From Microthrixaceae bacterium (GTDB lineage: Bacteria; Actinomycetota; Acidimicrobiia; Acidimicrobiales; Microtrichaceae), in NCBI GenBank assembly GCA_027493675.1, contig JAOSKI010000023.1, forward strand, positions 124,001-188,000: DNA of 64,000 nucleotides, written 5' to 3'. This document shows positions 1 to 9,810 of the stretch, piece after piece. The stretch's first letter is position 1, and the number at the start of each line of letters is the position of its first letter. The notes below the pieces were generated by a model. It searched no databases, had not been told where the DNA came from, and was given only the letters and a program-made list of their open reading frames with translations. The translations under genes were made by a program, and so were the position numbers.

Positions 1-305
1 AGGTCGGCCGAGCCCAGCTCCTCGAGCACGCTGTGCGGGGTGGTGCCGGCTGCCAAGGAGAGCTCTGAGGCCTGCTGGATGACCGGGCCGTCCATCACCG
101 GATCGGAGAACGGGATTCCCACCTCGATGCCATCGGTGCCTGCCGCCGCCAGAGCGCCGAGCGCAGTGGTCCAATCAGCAGGCTGCGACTGGGGCAGACC
201 ACCGGTCAAATAGGGCACCAGGCACTTGCCCCCCGACGCGATCCTCGCCTCGAGGGAGCTCTGGAGGTCATCGGTGCGCGATGCACCTGCCGGCGCTGTG
301 CTCAC
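1..305 (-). CDS. trpA: Tryptophan synthase alpha chain (partial)
   Basis: Cleaves indole-3-glycerol phosphate to indole and passes it to TrpB, the last step of tryptophan synthesis in the cytoplasm. The first 101 codons are present and the gene runs off the left edge. Visible motifs are VPYLTGGLP near residue 33 and [20 protein letters not shown] near residue 62, which holds the catalytic Glu/Asp region of the alpha chain. The GTG start at 305 overlaps the trpB stop in a GTGA, so the two subunits are translationally coupled, as expected for partners of one complex. No frame problem is seen in the visible part. Confidence 0.93.
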   Translation of the reverse strand, partial: MSTAPAGASRTDDLQSSLEARIASGGKCLVPYLTGGLPQSQPADWTTALGALAAAGTDGIEVGIPFSDPVMDGPVIQQASELSLAAGTTPHSVLEELGSAD

Positions 306-1545
306 AACCGGTCCGCCAGGACATCCATCATCTGGGCCACGTCCTTGTCGCCCCGCCCCGAGAGGTTGACCAGCACCGTGGAACCGGCGAGCGTCGCCCG
401 CTCACGCGACACCCAGGCGAGCGCGTGAGCGGATTCGAGTGCCGGGATGATGCCCTCGGTACGGCTCAACAACACGAACGCCTCGACGACCTCTGCGTCG
501 GTGACGCTCGGATACACCGCACGACCGCTGTCAGCCAGGTGGCTGTGCTCGGGTCCGACACCCGGGTAGTCGAGGCCCGCCGATATCGAGTGGGCCTCGG
601 CGACCTGACCCCATTCGTCCTGCAGGAGGTAGCTCAACATTCCATGGACGATTCCCGGCGCGCCGTGTCCCACAGCGGCTCCACCAGCAGGTTCGACCCC
701 GACGAGCTCGACGTTCGGGTCCTCGGAGAAGCCCGAGAAGATCCCCGCCGCGTTGGAACCACCTCCCACACATGCGACAACCACCTCGGGCGACGCACCG
801 TCGAGCAGGCTGCGGCACTGGACGGCCGACTCGGAGCCGATCACGCGGTGGAACTCACGGACCATCCACGGATACGGATGGGGACCCATCACAGAACCCA
901 GGCAGTAGTGGGAGTCCCCGACCGTGGCCACCCAGTCGCGCATGGCGTCGTTGACTGCGTCCTTCAGGGTGCGACTGCCGCTCGTGGCGGGACGTACCAC
1001 GGCACCGAGGAGACGCATCCGGAACACGTTGAGCTCCTGGCGGGCCATGTCCACCTCGCCCATGTAGACCTCGCATCGCAGCCCCATGAGCGCGGCCGCG
1101 GTGGCTGTGGCCACTCCGTGCTGACCAGCACCTGTCTCGGCCACCAGGCGTGCCTTGCCCATGCGCTTCGCCAACAGGGCCTGGCCGAGCACGTTGTTGA
1201 TCTTGTGAGAGCCGGTGTGGTTCAGGTCCTCCCGCTTGAGCAACACCCGCACACCCAGCTCCTCGGAGAGGCGATGGCACTCCGTGAGCGGACTGGGACG
1301 ACCTGCATAGTCACGCAGAAGCCCGTCCAGCTCCGCGCGAAAGGAACCGTCGGCCCACGCCTCGGCGAATGCCGCCTCGAGCTCGAAGAGCGCCGGCATG
1401 AGGTCTCGGGCACGAACCGGCCACCGAATGCCCCGAATCGACCGTCGGCTCCAGGGTCACCCATGACCCGAGGGGTGCCGGTAGCCGCTGGTTCGTCCAC
1501 GGCGGCCAACCTACCCGCGGGGCCCGTCGGAGCCGAAGCCGCCAC
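302..1545 (-). CDS. trpB: Tryptophan synthase beta chain (frame-interrupted)
   Basis: PLP enzyme that joins indole and serine to make tryptophan. [15 protein letters not shown] carries the PLP lysine, and [15 protein letters not shown] is the phosphate-binding loop. The main frame starts at an internal Met (1399), but the conserved N-terminus [13 protein letters not shown] lies in another frame just upstream. Adding one C at about 1403 joins them as ...[13 protein letters not shown]..., so a single-base deletion in the sequence is likely. GTG at 1545 is the proposed start, 85 nt after trpF. Length is then about 414 aa, normal for the family. This is the TrpA-partnered TrpB1 type; a TrpB2 lies at 4212-5573. 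Confidence 0.93.
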
Positions 1546-1630
1546 GTCACCCTACGCGGTCCTCGGAGCCCCCTGCCCCTGCCTGCGCGGTGCCTCCTCG
1601 GGTGCGACGCTCTTGAACCATCACGAGCAC

Positions 1631-2344
1631 TCAGTCGCCCTGTTCGGCCCAGTCGAACGGTGCACGACCGAAGCCACGCGGTGCGCCGCCGTCATCGAAG
1701 GCATCGTCGTCGAAGGGCGAACCACCAAGCAGCGACGAGGCTGCACCACGCGCCGCCTTGATGAACTCGTGCATCCTCACCGGGTCCTTGCGCAGCGGGT
1801 CACCAGGCACTTCCACCCCGGTCGACACGTCGACACCCCAAGGCCGCACGGTGGCGATCCCGTCCGCGACGTTGGTCGCGGTGAGCCCACCTGCGAGTAT
1901 CACGCGACGTCCGAGGGGGATCGACTCGGCCAAGGACCAGTCGAAGACGTGACCCGCGCCCGGAGCAGGGGCATCCAACAGGACCGCATCGGCGTGGTAG
2001 TCGTCGACGTGAGCGAGGCCGGGGTCGCCGGCAGGGAAGGCGACGATCAACACCTTGGCCGCCCGGCGGACCTCCGCAGCCTCGGCGGGCGTCTCGTGAC
2101 CGTGGAGCTGCGCTCCCGACAATCCCACTTCCAGCACGGTCCGGCTGACCTCCGCCGGTGACTGGTCCCGGAAGACCCCCACGGTCAGCACGTCCGGGGG
2201 CAGGCGCTTCACGATGTCTCGGGCCGCACCCGGGGTGACCTGACGCACGCTCGGGGCGAACACGAAGCCGAGGGCGTCCGCGCCGAGCCCGACCGCGGTC
2301 AGAGCATCCTCTTCGTTGGTGATACCGCAGATCTTGATGAACAT
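1631..2344 (-). CDS. trpF: Phosphoribosylanthranilate isomerase
   Basis: Isomerises phosphoribosylanthranilate in tryptophan synthesis. A (beta/alpha)8 enzyme with KICGIT at its N-terminus (the catalytic Cys), LAGGLTATNV and GVDVSTGVE near the C-terminus, all typical. I chose ATG 2344 (MFIKICG); an in-frame GTG eight codons earlier is possible. The C-terminus has about 35 extra acidic and Gly-rich residues (SPFDDDAFDDGG region) after the usual end. It sits between trpC and trpB. Its presence matters because many actinobacteria lack trpF and use PriA for both this step and the HisA step. Confidence 0.93.
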   Translation of the reverse strand: MFIKICGITNEEDALTAVGLGADALGFVFAPSVRQVTPGAARDIVKRLPPDVLTVGVFRDQSPAEVSRTVLEVGLSGAQLHGHETPAEAAEVRRAAKVLIVAFPAGDPGLAHVDDYHADAVLLDAPAPGAGHVFDWSLAESIPLGRRVILAGGLTATNVADGIATVRPWGVDVSTGVEVPGDPLRKDPVRMHEFIKAARGAASSLLGGSPFDDDAFDDGGAPRGFGRAPFDWAEQGD

Positions 2345-2395
2345 CAAAGGAGGTCCGGTGGTCGACACGCGGTGGGGACGGTGACGAACCCGACG

Positions 2396-3181
2396 TTACC
2401 CCCGCGGCACCAGCAACTCGGTGAGGGTTCCGGCGACGTCCACAGAGGTGACCAGGTGCTCCCCCACGAGCACGGCGTCGTAGCCGGCGCGGGCCAGCGC
2501 CACGGCATCGTCGCGGCCACGGACCCCGGATTCCGCGACCGACACCACCCCCGGTGGCATTGCAGCAGCCATGCGGACCGCCCGCTGCTGGTCCACGGCG
2601 AACGTATTCAGGTCCCTCTGGTTCACACCCACGAGATTGCCACGGGTGACCGCCAGGGCACGCTCGAGCTCGGCCTCGTCGTGGACCTCCACGAGCACGT
2701 CCATGCCGAGCTGCGCAGCCAGTGCATCCAGGTCGGCAAGCACCACGTCGTCGAGAGCGGCGACGATCAGCAGCACCGCGTCGGCTCCCATGATCCGGGC
2801 GTCGAGGACGTCGTTCGCACAGACGGTGAAGTCCTTGCGCAGCACCGGTAGATCCACCGCACCACGTGCCGCAATCAGGTCACCGGGAGATCCCCCGAAA
2901 TGCTCCTCGTCGGTGAGGACCGACAGCGCGCTCGCCCCCGCCGAGGCATAGGTGACCGCGAGCCCCGCGGGGTCCAGGCCCGGTGCCAGGTCCCCCTTGC
3001 TGGGCGAGCGACGCTTGATCTCCGAGATCACACGCAGTGTCGGACCGTCCCGCAGGGCGGCGGCGAATCCCCTGGTCGACCCGGGGCCGTGTGCCTGTTC
3101 GATCAGGCGATCGGTGCGCCGGTCGTCGGCCGCCGCCCGCGCGCGATGGTGCTCGAGGATCCGATCCAGGTAGGTGGCCAC
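2396..3181 (-). CDS. trpC: Indole-3-glycerol phosphate synthase
   Basis: Closes the indole ring to form indole-3-glycerol phosphate. Motifs: VISEIKRRSPSKG (catalytic Lys and substrate loop), VLRKDFTV, VGVNQRDLNTF and SVAESGV. The frame is open to 3265, but the family N-terminus is short, so GTG 3181 (VATYLDRILEHHR) is preferred. That gives 261 aa, close to the usual 260-270. It is not fused to TrpF, which follows 51 nt downstream. No trpD or trpG is found in this window. Confidence 0.93.
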   Translation of the reverse strand: MATYLDRILEHHRARAAADDRRTDRLIEQAHGPGSTRGFAAALRDGPTLRVISEIKRRSPSKGDLAPGLDPAGLAVTYASAGASALSVLTDEEHFGGSPGDLIAARGAVDLPVLRKDFTVCANDVLDARIMGADAVLLIVAALDDVVLADLDALAAQLGMDVLVEVHDEAELERALAVTRGNLVGVNQRDLNTFAVDQQRAVRMAAAMPPGVVSVAESGVRGRDDAVALARAGYDAVLVGEHLVTSVDVAGTLTELLVPRG

Positions 3182-3283
3182 GACCCACAGGTTCCCAGAC
3201 CGAGGGTGTAGTCGCGAATCCGAGCGCGGACCACCGTGTCGGATGGGTCGGCGCGCCCGTGGCACCCGATGCGAGAGCGGCTC

Positions 3284-4060
3284 TCAGGTGGCAGGTGTCA
3301 GCGTCGAGAGCACCAGGTCGAACTGCTCGCTGTAGTCGGCGAGCCCGCCTTCGAGAGCGGATTCGATCGACACCCGCAGCGGCAACCCTGTTGCAGGATC
3401 AAGCCACCATTCGCCGTGCTCCGAACCCGTCTGGGCGCCGCTCAGGGCGTCCGAGGTGCTTATCCGCAGCGCGGACACTTCCTCACCGGCGATCGTGACC
3501 GTGTCCTCGGTGTCGAGGACCTCCATCGTGGCGGCGTCGTCGGTCACCGAATCGTCGGCATCCGTCGTGCCCGTGCACGCACCGGTGCGACGGTCACCGG
3601 CGGCCATGGACGACCAGAGGAAGTCGATGGGGGTGTCGCAGTCGTAGGTGCTGAGGGTCGCAACATCCATGCCGGGGGCCTTCCGGGCGGTCCAGCTCTC
3701 GATCCCTTGCAGCGCGAACGTGGCGGTCCCGCCCGGACAGAAGGTCCAGGACCTCCAGTGGTGGCTGTTGAAGTCGGCGCGATAGGTGAAGCATCCGGTG
3801 TCGTCATAGGTGACCGTCACGGGCGCGCTGGGCCCGAGCGACTCGTCGAAGCCCGGTAGGCCGATCGACTCGTTGCCCGAAGCGGTGGCGGCGTACACGC
3901 CCGCGGCGGGTCCCCCGGTCCCCTCGACCGCGGCGCCACCTCCCTCACGGAAATCGCTCAGGGCATCGCTGTCGCTGAGCGCGCGGGCAGGGTCGCGGCC
4001 ACGGACGAACCACAGCCCGCCCACCACGACGACGACGCACAGCGCGACCACCGCGCTCAA
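3284..4060 (-). CDS. Membrane-anchored extracytoplasmic protein of unknown function
   Basis: Not recognised. One N-terminal transmembrane segment (AVVALCVVVVVGGLWFV) follows an arginine-rich stretch (RRRLRRVLL) that lies partly upstream of the TTG at 4060, so the true start may be earlier. After the anchor comes a soluble domain of about 230 aa with four Cys (FTYRADF, WTFCPGG, YDCDTP, GACTG regions), which suggests disulfides outside the cell. The C-terminal part has WWLDPATGLPLRV, reminiscent of outer-surface beta-strand domains, but no family could be named. It lies between trpB2 and trpC on the same strand, so it may be co-transcribed; nothing links it to tryptophan synthesis. Confidence 0.7.
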   Translation of the reverse strand: MSAVVALCVVVVVGGLWFVRGRDPARALSDSDALSDFREGGGAAVEGTGGPAAGVYAATASGNESIGLPGFDESLGPSAPVTVTYDDTGCFTYRADFNSHHWRSWTFCPGGTATFALQGIESWTARKAPGMDVATLSTYDCDTPIDFLWSSMAAGDRRTGACTGTTDADDSVTDDAATMEVLDTEDTVTIAGEEVSALRISTSDALSGAQTGSEHGEWWLDPATGLPLRVSIESALEGGLADYSEQFDLVLSTLTPAT

Positions 4061-4211
4061 CAGGACCCGCCGGAGCCTGCGGCGTGATGCCTGTGCGGCG
4101 CGCCGGGCTCCCCGGGTTCGGGCGGGGCGCTCTCGGTGGGGCCGGTTGCGGTGACGGTGTCCACCACTCGATTGTACGGACCGCTTCGCGAATCCGGACC
4201 GTTGGGTCGAT

Positions 4212-5573
4212 TCAGATCTGGGGCACCTTCGCCATGGCGGCCGCTATGGCCCTCCTCCGGGTACTCGTGGTCCACGAGCTCTCCCGCGAAGTAGGCGTCG
4301 TAGGCGGCCATGTCGAGCATGCCGTGGCCGCACAGTGCGGTGAGGATCACCTTCTCCTCACCGGTCTCCTTGCAGCGCAGGGCCTCCTGCACCGACGCCG
4401 CCAGCGCGTGGGTCGGCTCGGGTGCGGGCACGATGCCCTCGGTGCGGGCGAACTGCACGCCGGTCGCGAAGCAGTCGGTCTGGGGAAGGGCCTCGGCCTC
4501 CGATCAGACCCAGTTCGTAGATGTGCGACAGCAGCGGGCTCATGCCGTGGTAGCGCAGACCGCCGGCATGGATCGGGTCCGGGATGAAGTCGTGCCCGAG
4601 CGTGTGCATCTTCACCAGCGGGGGTCATCCCGGCGGTGTCGCCGAAGTCGTAGGTGTAGGTGCCCTTGGTCAGCGACGGGCACGACGCGGGTTCGACCGC
4701 GCGGATCGTCACGTCGATGTTCCCGGCGAGCTTCTCGCGCAGGAACGGGAAGGCGAGACCGCCGAAGTTGGACCCGCCACCGGTGCAACCGATGATCACG
4801 TCAGGGCTGTCGCCGGCCTTGGCCATCTGCAGCAGCGCCTCCTCGCCGATCACGGTCTGGTGCAACAGCACGTGGTTGAGCACCGACCCCAGCGCGTAGC
4901 GGGTGTCCGGGTCACCTGCGGCCACCTCGACCGCCTCGGAGATGGCGATGCCCAGGCTGCCGGGGGTGTCGGGGGTCTCCGCCAGCAGCTTGCGGCCGAA
5001 CTCGGTGACATCGGAGGGGGACGGGTGCACGGTCGCCCCGAACGCCTGCATCATCGCGCGGCGGTACGGCTTCTGGTCATAGGAGGCGCGCACCTGCCAC
5101 ACCTCGCACTGGAGGCCGAACTGAGCGGCCGCGAACGCGAGCGCGGTCCCCCACTGGCCGGCACCGGTCTCGGTGGTGAGGCGCTTCACGCCGGCCTTCG
5201 CGTTGTAGTACGCCTGAGGCACCGCGGTGTTGGGCTTGTGCGACCCGGCCGGGGAGACGCCCTCGTACTTGTAGTAGATCCGCGCAGGCGTGCCGAGTGC
5301 GCGCTCCAGGCGGTGGGCCCGGTGCAGCGGCGTGGCCCTCCACAGGCGGTACACGTCGATCACCTCGTCGGGGATCGGGATGTGACGGTCGGTGGATACC
5401 TCCTGTGCGATGAGGTCCATCGGGAACAACGGGGCAAGGTCGTCTGGCCCGATCGGTTCGTGGGTTCCCGGGTGCAACGGCGGCGGCGGCGGTTCGGGGA
5501 GATCCGGGATGATGTTGTACCAGGACGTCGGCATCTCGTCGTCGCTGAGTGTGTAGCGGCTCGTCTCGCTCAC
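4212..5573 (-). CDS. trpB2: TrpB2-type tryptophan synthase beta chain (frame-interrupted)
   Basis: Long TrpB-like PLP protein (COG1350 type), about 450 aa. Key parts: [18 protein letters not shown] (PLP Lys), [15 protein letters not shown], and [15 protein letters not shown]. The continuous frame covers residues 1 to about 310; the rest is read in other frames after extra bases near 4620 (CCCCC run), 4495 and 4248. The corrected C-terminus ends [14 protein letters not shown] at a TGA at 4212. Family TrpB2 proteins convert indole plus serine, or O-phosphoserine, to tryptophan and do not bind TrpA tightly. Its place in a window that also has trpB-trpA means this genome keeps both types. Confidence 0.9.
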
Positions 5574-5713
5574 GGAGGTCCCCTTCGTGGTCGGTTCCGG
5601 TCGGGCCTCCTCGGGAGGCGGACCGTGGGTGATCCCGGCACGCTACGGCACAAGCGACCTAGGATTCCACCGACGGATGAGCGGGCGGAGGGGACGGGCC
5701 ATGACCGGCTCAC

Positions 5714-6658
5714 ATGCCGCGTCGACATCGACGGCGACGGCACCACCGACAGGACCATCCAGGGTGCTCATCAGGTGATTCGGTGTTGGTGGAGATGCCC
5801 GACCCCGAGTCGCGCACCGTCACGCTGGAGGTGGACGACTCAGATTCCGCTCCCGTCTCCGAGACCGTCGACATCACAGTCGGCCCTGCACCCGCGGAGA
5901 ACTACGGCATCACCCTGCGTCTCGACCCGGGGATGGACCCTGTGTTCCAAGCCGCGTTCGAGGACGCAGCGGCGCGCTGGGAGCAGGTGATCACCGCCGG
6001 TGTGCCCGACGTGGCGCTCAACCTTCCGGGAGGATTGATGGGTTGGGTCCCGGCGTTCAAGGGCACGGTCGACGACGTGCTCATCGACGCACGGGCCACA
6101 CCCATCGACGGACCCGGGAACGTCCTCGGGTCCGCCGGCGGCATCCTGATCCGCCCGGGCCACTGGCAGCCCTACTACGGGGTGATGCAGTTCGACACCG
6201 CTGACCTCCAGATGCTCGACGCGAAGGGCTGGCTGTACGAGGTCATCCTCCACGAGATGGGCCACGTGCTCGGCCTCGGTACGAGCTGGATGTTCCAGGG
6301 CCGGATAGCGGACCCGTTCACCAAACCCGGATACACCGGCCAGGCGGGGATCGCCGCGTACCGCGAGCTGGGCGGGTCGGGCCGTGTTCCCGTGGAGAAC
6401 CAGGGCTCCCTGGGCACCGCCCTCGGGCACTGGCGCGAATCGTTCTTCGCCGACGAGTTGATGACCGGGCACCTGGGACCGGCCGACGCGAAGCTGAGCA
6501 GGCTCAGCATCGCCGCGCTCGCCGACCAGGGATACGGCGTGGACATGTCCGTAGCGGACACCTACAGCATTCCCGGCATGGCATGCGCGCAGCGCCCGAC
6601 TCGCAGCGGCCCGAGGAATCCGGCACCTGGTTGCACGCCGAACCGATCCCACCGATGA
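5714..6658 (+). CDS. Leishmanolysin-like (M8) metalloprotease, 5' end unclear
   Basis: Zinc metalloprotease by its HEMGHVLGLGTSW motif (HExxHxxG) and a later LGHWRESFF region that supplies the third His in leishmanolysin-like enzymes. The catalytic domain follows a short acidic beta-rich region (TVTLEVDDSDSAPVSETVDI). A Ca-binding-like stretch, CRVDIDGDGTTD, lies just upstream in another frame (5718-5755) and joins if one base is added near 5760. No signal peptide is visible in any frame, although such enzymes normally work outside the cell. The start is therefore uncertain: 5677 and 5714 are both candidates. The stop at 6658 faces ygfZ across a hairpin. It could be a 5'-truncated gene. Confidence 0.7.
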   Translation: MPRRHRRRRHHRQDHPGCSSGDSVLVEMPDPESRTVTLEVDDSDSAPVSETVDITVGPAPAENYGITLRLDPGMDPVFQAAFEDAAARWEQVITAGVPDVALNLPGGLMGWVPAFKGTVDDVLIDARATPIDGPGNVLGSAGGILIRPGHWQPYYGVMQFDTADLQMLDAKGWLYEVILHEMGHVLGLGTSWMFQGRIADPFTKPGYTGQAGIAAYRELGGSGRVPVENQGSLGTALGHWRESFFADELMTGHLGPADAKLSRLSIAALADQGYGVDMSVADTYSIPGMACAQRPTRSGPRNPAPGCTPNRSHR

Positions 6659-6685
6659 CCGGCGGCCCGACGGGCTGGAGCGGCA

Positions 6686-6722
6686 CCGGTGGCGTGATCG
6701 GTCGGACCGGGTACGCCACCGG
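6686..6722. terminator. Hairpin between convergent genes
   Basis: Perfect 10-bp arms (CCGGTGGCGT / ACGCCACCGG) enclose a 17-nt loop that can itself fold. It fills the 68-nt gap between the ends of the metalloprotease (plus) and ygfZ (minus), so a two-way terminator is the natural reading. There is no T-run, which is common in GC-rich actinobacteria. Confidence 0.55.
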
Positions 6723-6726
6723 CTCC

Positions 6727-7650
6727 TCAGGGCACTCCCAGGCGGGCACCCTCACCCACCGAGCGCTTCACGTAGCCGAGGGCCACCGTGGCACCCGAGC
6801 GCGGATCCACCGCAGCGCTCGTGACCATCCCGACTGCTCCGTCATCGGAGCGACCGTCCTCTCCGGGCTCCCCACCCTCGTCGATCACCACGATGTCGTC
6901 GCCCACCGACACGTCGCGCCCTGCGGGCACCTCGAAGGAACGCAGGTTCCGAGGCACGTTGCCGCCACGGCTGTGGATGCGGGTGGTGAGCTCCTGGCCC
7001 ACGTAGCAACCCTTGGTGAAGCTCACCGCGGCGGTGATCAGCCAGGGCCCAACCTCGGCGGGGATGACCCCCGGCCCCACCTCGGCACCGTGGGCAGGCC
7101 ATCCCGAGCGGATGCGCAGGGCCTCGAGCTCGCCGGGAGCCGCCTCCGGGATGCCCTCGGGCAGCGTGAGGCGTGGACCGAGTAGATCCAGGCCGTCGAC
7201 GCCGGGCCACATGCCGAGGCCCACGAGCTGCGCGCCCGTGGCCTCGGCGCGGTCCGCGAAGTCGCTCGCGCCGGGACCACGCACGATCACGCAGTCCCAG
7301 TCGAGGCGGTCGATCGTGAGGTTCGTACGCAACAGGAAGCGCCGCAACCTCGCCTCGGCGGCATCACCCGCGCCGGCGTCGGTGTCGATCAGCACGATCT
7401 GCTCGTCTGTGCGCCACAGCCGCACGAGCACCGAGAGCCGGCCCTTCGGATCCAGCAGCAGGGCGAGGGTCGACTGGCCCGGTTCCAAGGTGACCACATC
7501 GGCGGACACCTGGCCGTGGAGGTAGTCGATCGCGTCGGGCCCGCGGACCACCAGGACCTCACGTGGCCAGCGACCGGCCACCACCTGCGACGCGGTGGTG
7601 CCTGCGACCTCGGACACACCCGGATCCCCCGCTCGGGGCCCGTGTGTCAC
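6727..7650 (-). CDS. ygfZ: YgfZ/GcvT-fold folate-binding protein
   Basis: Tetrahydrofolate-binding protein of the GcvT fold, which supports assembly or repair of Fe-S proteins such as the tRNA methylthiotransferase MiaB (family knowledge). The signature KGCYVGQELTTR is at about residue 221, and the N-terminal YLHGQVSADV fits the family. The frame is open to 7785, but GTG 7650 is preceded by GGAGG at a good distance and gives 307 aa. It lies 35 nt after trpE and is probably co-transcribed with it. No frame problem is seen. Confidence 0.88.
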   Translation of the reverse strand: MTHGPRAGDPGVSEVAGTTASQVVAGRWPREVLVVRGPDAIDYLHGQVSADVVTLEPGQSTLALLLDPKGRLSVLVRLWRTDEQIVLIDTDAGAGDAAEARLRRFLLRTNLTIDRLDWDCVIVRGPGASDFADRAEATGAQLVGLGMWPGVDGLDLLGPRLTLPEGIPEAAPGELEALRIRSGWPAHGAEVGPGVIPAEVGPWLITAAVSFTKGCYVGQELTTRIHSRGGNVPRNLRSFEVPAGRDVSVGDDIVVIDEGGEPGEDGRSDDGAVGMVTSAAVDPRSGATVALGYVKRSVGEGARLGVP

Positions 7651-7684
7651 TGCGCCTCCTGCACCGCGGCGCGGCGCTGGTCGG

Positions 7685-9227
7685 TCATGCGCTCGGCCGC
7701 GGGATGGCCACCAGCAACGCCCTGGCCTTGTTGCGGGTCTCGAGCTCCTCGTCGTCGGGATCCGAGTCGGCCACGATGCCCGCACCTGCCTGAACCGACG
7801 CCCTCCTCACGCCGCCGGTCGCCTCGCTGTCGATGACCATCGTGCGGATCGCGATCGCGGTGTCGATGTTGCCCGAGAAGTCCATGTAGCCGACCACTCC
7901 CGCGTAGGGCCCCCGGCGTGACGCCTCGAGGTCGTCGATGACCTCCATGGCGCGCACCTTGGGCGCACCCGAGACCGTTCCCGCCGGCAGGGTGGCGCGC
8001 AGCACGTCGATCGGGGTGCGTCCCGCGGCGAGACGGCCCGAGACCTGCGAGGTGAGGTGCATCACGTGGCTGTAGCGCTCGAGGGTCATCAGCTCGTCCA
8101 CCTCGCAACTGCCGTACTCGACCACCCGACCCACGTCGTTGCGCGCCAGGTCGACCAGCATGATGTGCTCAGCGCGCTCCTTGGGGTGTTCGCTGAGCTC
8201 CGCCGCCAAGCGGCGATCGGCTTCGTCGGTGGTCCCTCTGAAACGGGTGCCGGCGATGGGTCGTGAGATCACGGTGCCGTCGAGGAGCTGCACCATCGGC
8301 TCCGGTGAGCACCCCACCAGGGTGAGCTCCGGCTCGCGCACGTAGTACATGTACGGCGACGGGTTGATCTGGCGCAGCACCCGGTACACGTCGAGAGGAT
8401 CGGCGGTCGTGGACACGTCGAAGCGCTGGGAGACCACCACCTGGAACACGTCGCCCGCGAGGATGTGCTCCTTGGCCACCTCCACGGCCTCCTGGTACCT
8501 GCCACCGGTCATGCCCGAGACCACACCGGGGGGCAGCGCGTCGGTGACCGGCGGGTCGACCAACGGTTCGGATATCGGGCTCGCCCCGTCTTGCGCCATC
8601 CGCTCCAGGCGCTCGCACGCGTCCGCGTAGGCCGTCTCGATCGCCTCCCGGTCGGCGCCCTCGGGTATGAAGGCGTTCGCGATCAGGGTGGCACGGGCGT
8701 TCCAGTGGTCGTACGCCGCGATCTCGCCGATCACCGACAGCACCGCGTCGGGCCATCCTCGGTCGTCGCCGGGAGCGTCGGGTAGGTCCTCCACCTCACG
8801 CACCACGTCGTAGCTGAGGTACCCCACGACACCCGAGTGCAGCGGCGGCACATCCACCACGGCGGACGAACCGGCGGTCAGCTCGGTCGCGTCGGGGGCC
8901 CTGTAGTGGTCGGAGCAGCGCTTCGAGGGTCGCCAGCACACCCCCGTCCAGCGGTAGATCCGCGGGCAGCTCACCGGTCACCGCCACCTCGCCACCGGAG
9001 GCCACGATGCGCGCCCGCGGATCCCGACCCACGAACGACCAGCGGCTCCAGCGCCCGCCGTGGTCCACCGATTCCAACAGGAACCCGGGCCGACCGTCGG
9101 AGTCGTTGCCGCACAGGCGCAGGAACGCAGCCACAGGCGAGGTCAGGTCGGCCAGCAGCGGGAGCATCACGGGCACCACGCGGTGCTTCGCCGCCAACTC
9201 GCTGAAATGGGCGAGGTCGGGCACCAC
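7685..9227 (-). CDS. trpE: Anthranilate synthase component I (frame-interrupted)
   Basis: Turns chorismate into anthranilate, using ammonia from a glutaminase subunit (TrpG) that is not in this window. The N-terminal part has FLLESVDHG, the LLES tryptophan-binding site for feedback inhibition. The chorismate-binding domain has SRPIAGTRFRGTT, LPAGTVSGAPKVRAMEVI and QAGAGIVADSDP. The frame changes at about 8910 (LATLEALLR to DHYRAPDATEL). The corrected length is about 514 aa, normal for the family. GTG 9227 lies 20 nt after the hisI stop, so trpE is read from the hisI promoter or one inside hisI. Confidence 0.93.
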
Positions 9228-9247
9228 CCTGATCGGTCCGCCACGGC

Positions 9248-9659
9248 TCAGGCCGATCCCGGCGGGCCCTCAGGCCCGGGCGACGCGTCGACCTGCTCGT
9301 CGGACCCGAACGCACGGAAGAAGCACGAGTAGGCGCCGGTGTGGCAGGCCCCGCGGCCCTCCTGTTCGACCAGGAACAACAGGGTGTCGCCGTCGCAGTC
9401 GTAGAACGCGGCGCGGATGAACTGCCGGTCACCGGAGGTGTCGCCCTTGCGCCACACCTCCGAACGGCTGCGGGACCAGAAGACCGTGCGGCCCTGTTCC
9501 AGGCTCATGTGCAGGGTCTGCTCGTTCATCCACGCCATCATCAGCACCGCTCGGGTGTCGATGTCCTGCACGATGGCAGCCACCAGGCCGTCGTCGTTGT
9601 AGCGCACCGCCTCCCATGTCCGATTCGCGGATCTCGATGGGTGTCGCGGTGGGTGCCAT
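9248..9659 (-). CDS. hisI: Phosphoribosyl-AMP cyclohydrolase
   Basis: Third step of histidine synthesis: opens the adenine ring of phosphoribosyl-AMP. Motifs are [43 protein letters not shown] and [14 protein letters not shown]; their Asp and Cys residues bind Mg and Zn. No HisE domain is fused. The ATG at 9659 gives [15 protein letters not shown], and one extra G at about 9617 must be removed to enter the [10 protein letters not shown] frame. It stands apart from the hisD-hisF block and directly upstream of trpE, with its own leaderless promoter at 9666-9671. Confidence 0.93.
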
Positions 9660-9665
9660 GGGCTA

Positions 9666-9671
9666 ATCGTA
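9666..9671 (-). promoter_or_regulatory. Leaderless -10 box of hisI
   Basis: TACGAT lies 6 nt before the hisI ATG. This spacing puts the transcription start at or next to the start codon. One of about a dozen such boxes in the window. Confidence 0.5.
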
Positions 9672-9810
9672 GGTTGCGACGACCCGCCCCCTCCCACCGC
9701 CTCGGGTGACCGGGGATCCCGGTGCTCGGAAGTCGCTCAGGGTATGTCGCCGCTCAGAGATACAGACCCGTGTGGCCACCCTCGAGCTGCTCGGATGCAA
9801 CGGCGGGAGG

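Noticed and set aside
281-2161. Long plus-strand open frame of 626 codons opposite trpB and trpF
   Set aside because: It is the antisense of conserved trp genes, with an Arg/His/Gly-rich composition typical of shadow frames in GC-rich DNA.
4212-5573. trpB2 as a pseudogene
   Set aside because: Three single-base shifts, but all motifs and the C-terminus are intact in order; the same pattern affects essential genes, so error is more likely.
4584-5990. 468-codon plus-strand frame running from trpB2 antisense into the protease region
   Set aside because: Most of it is antisense to trpB2; only the last part (CRVDIDGDG) may belong to the protease in a shifted frame.
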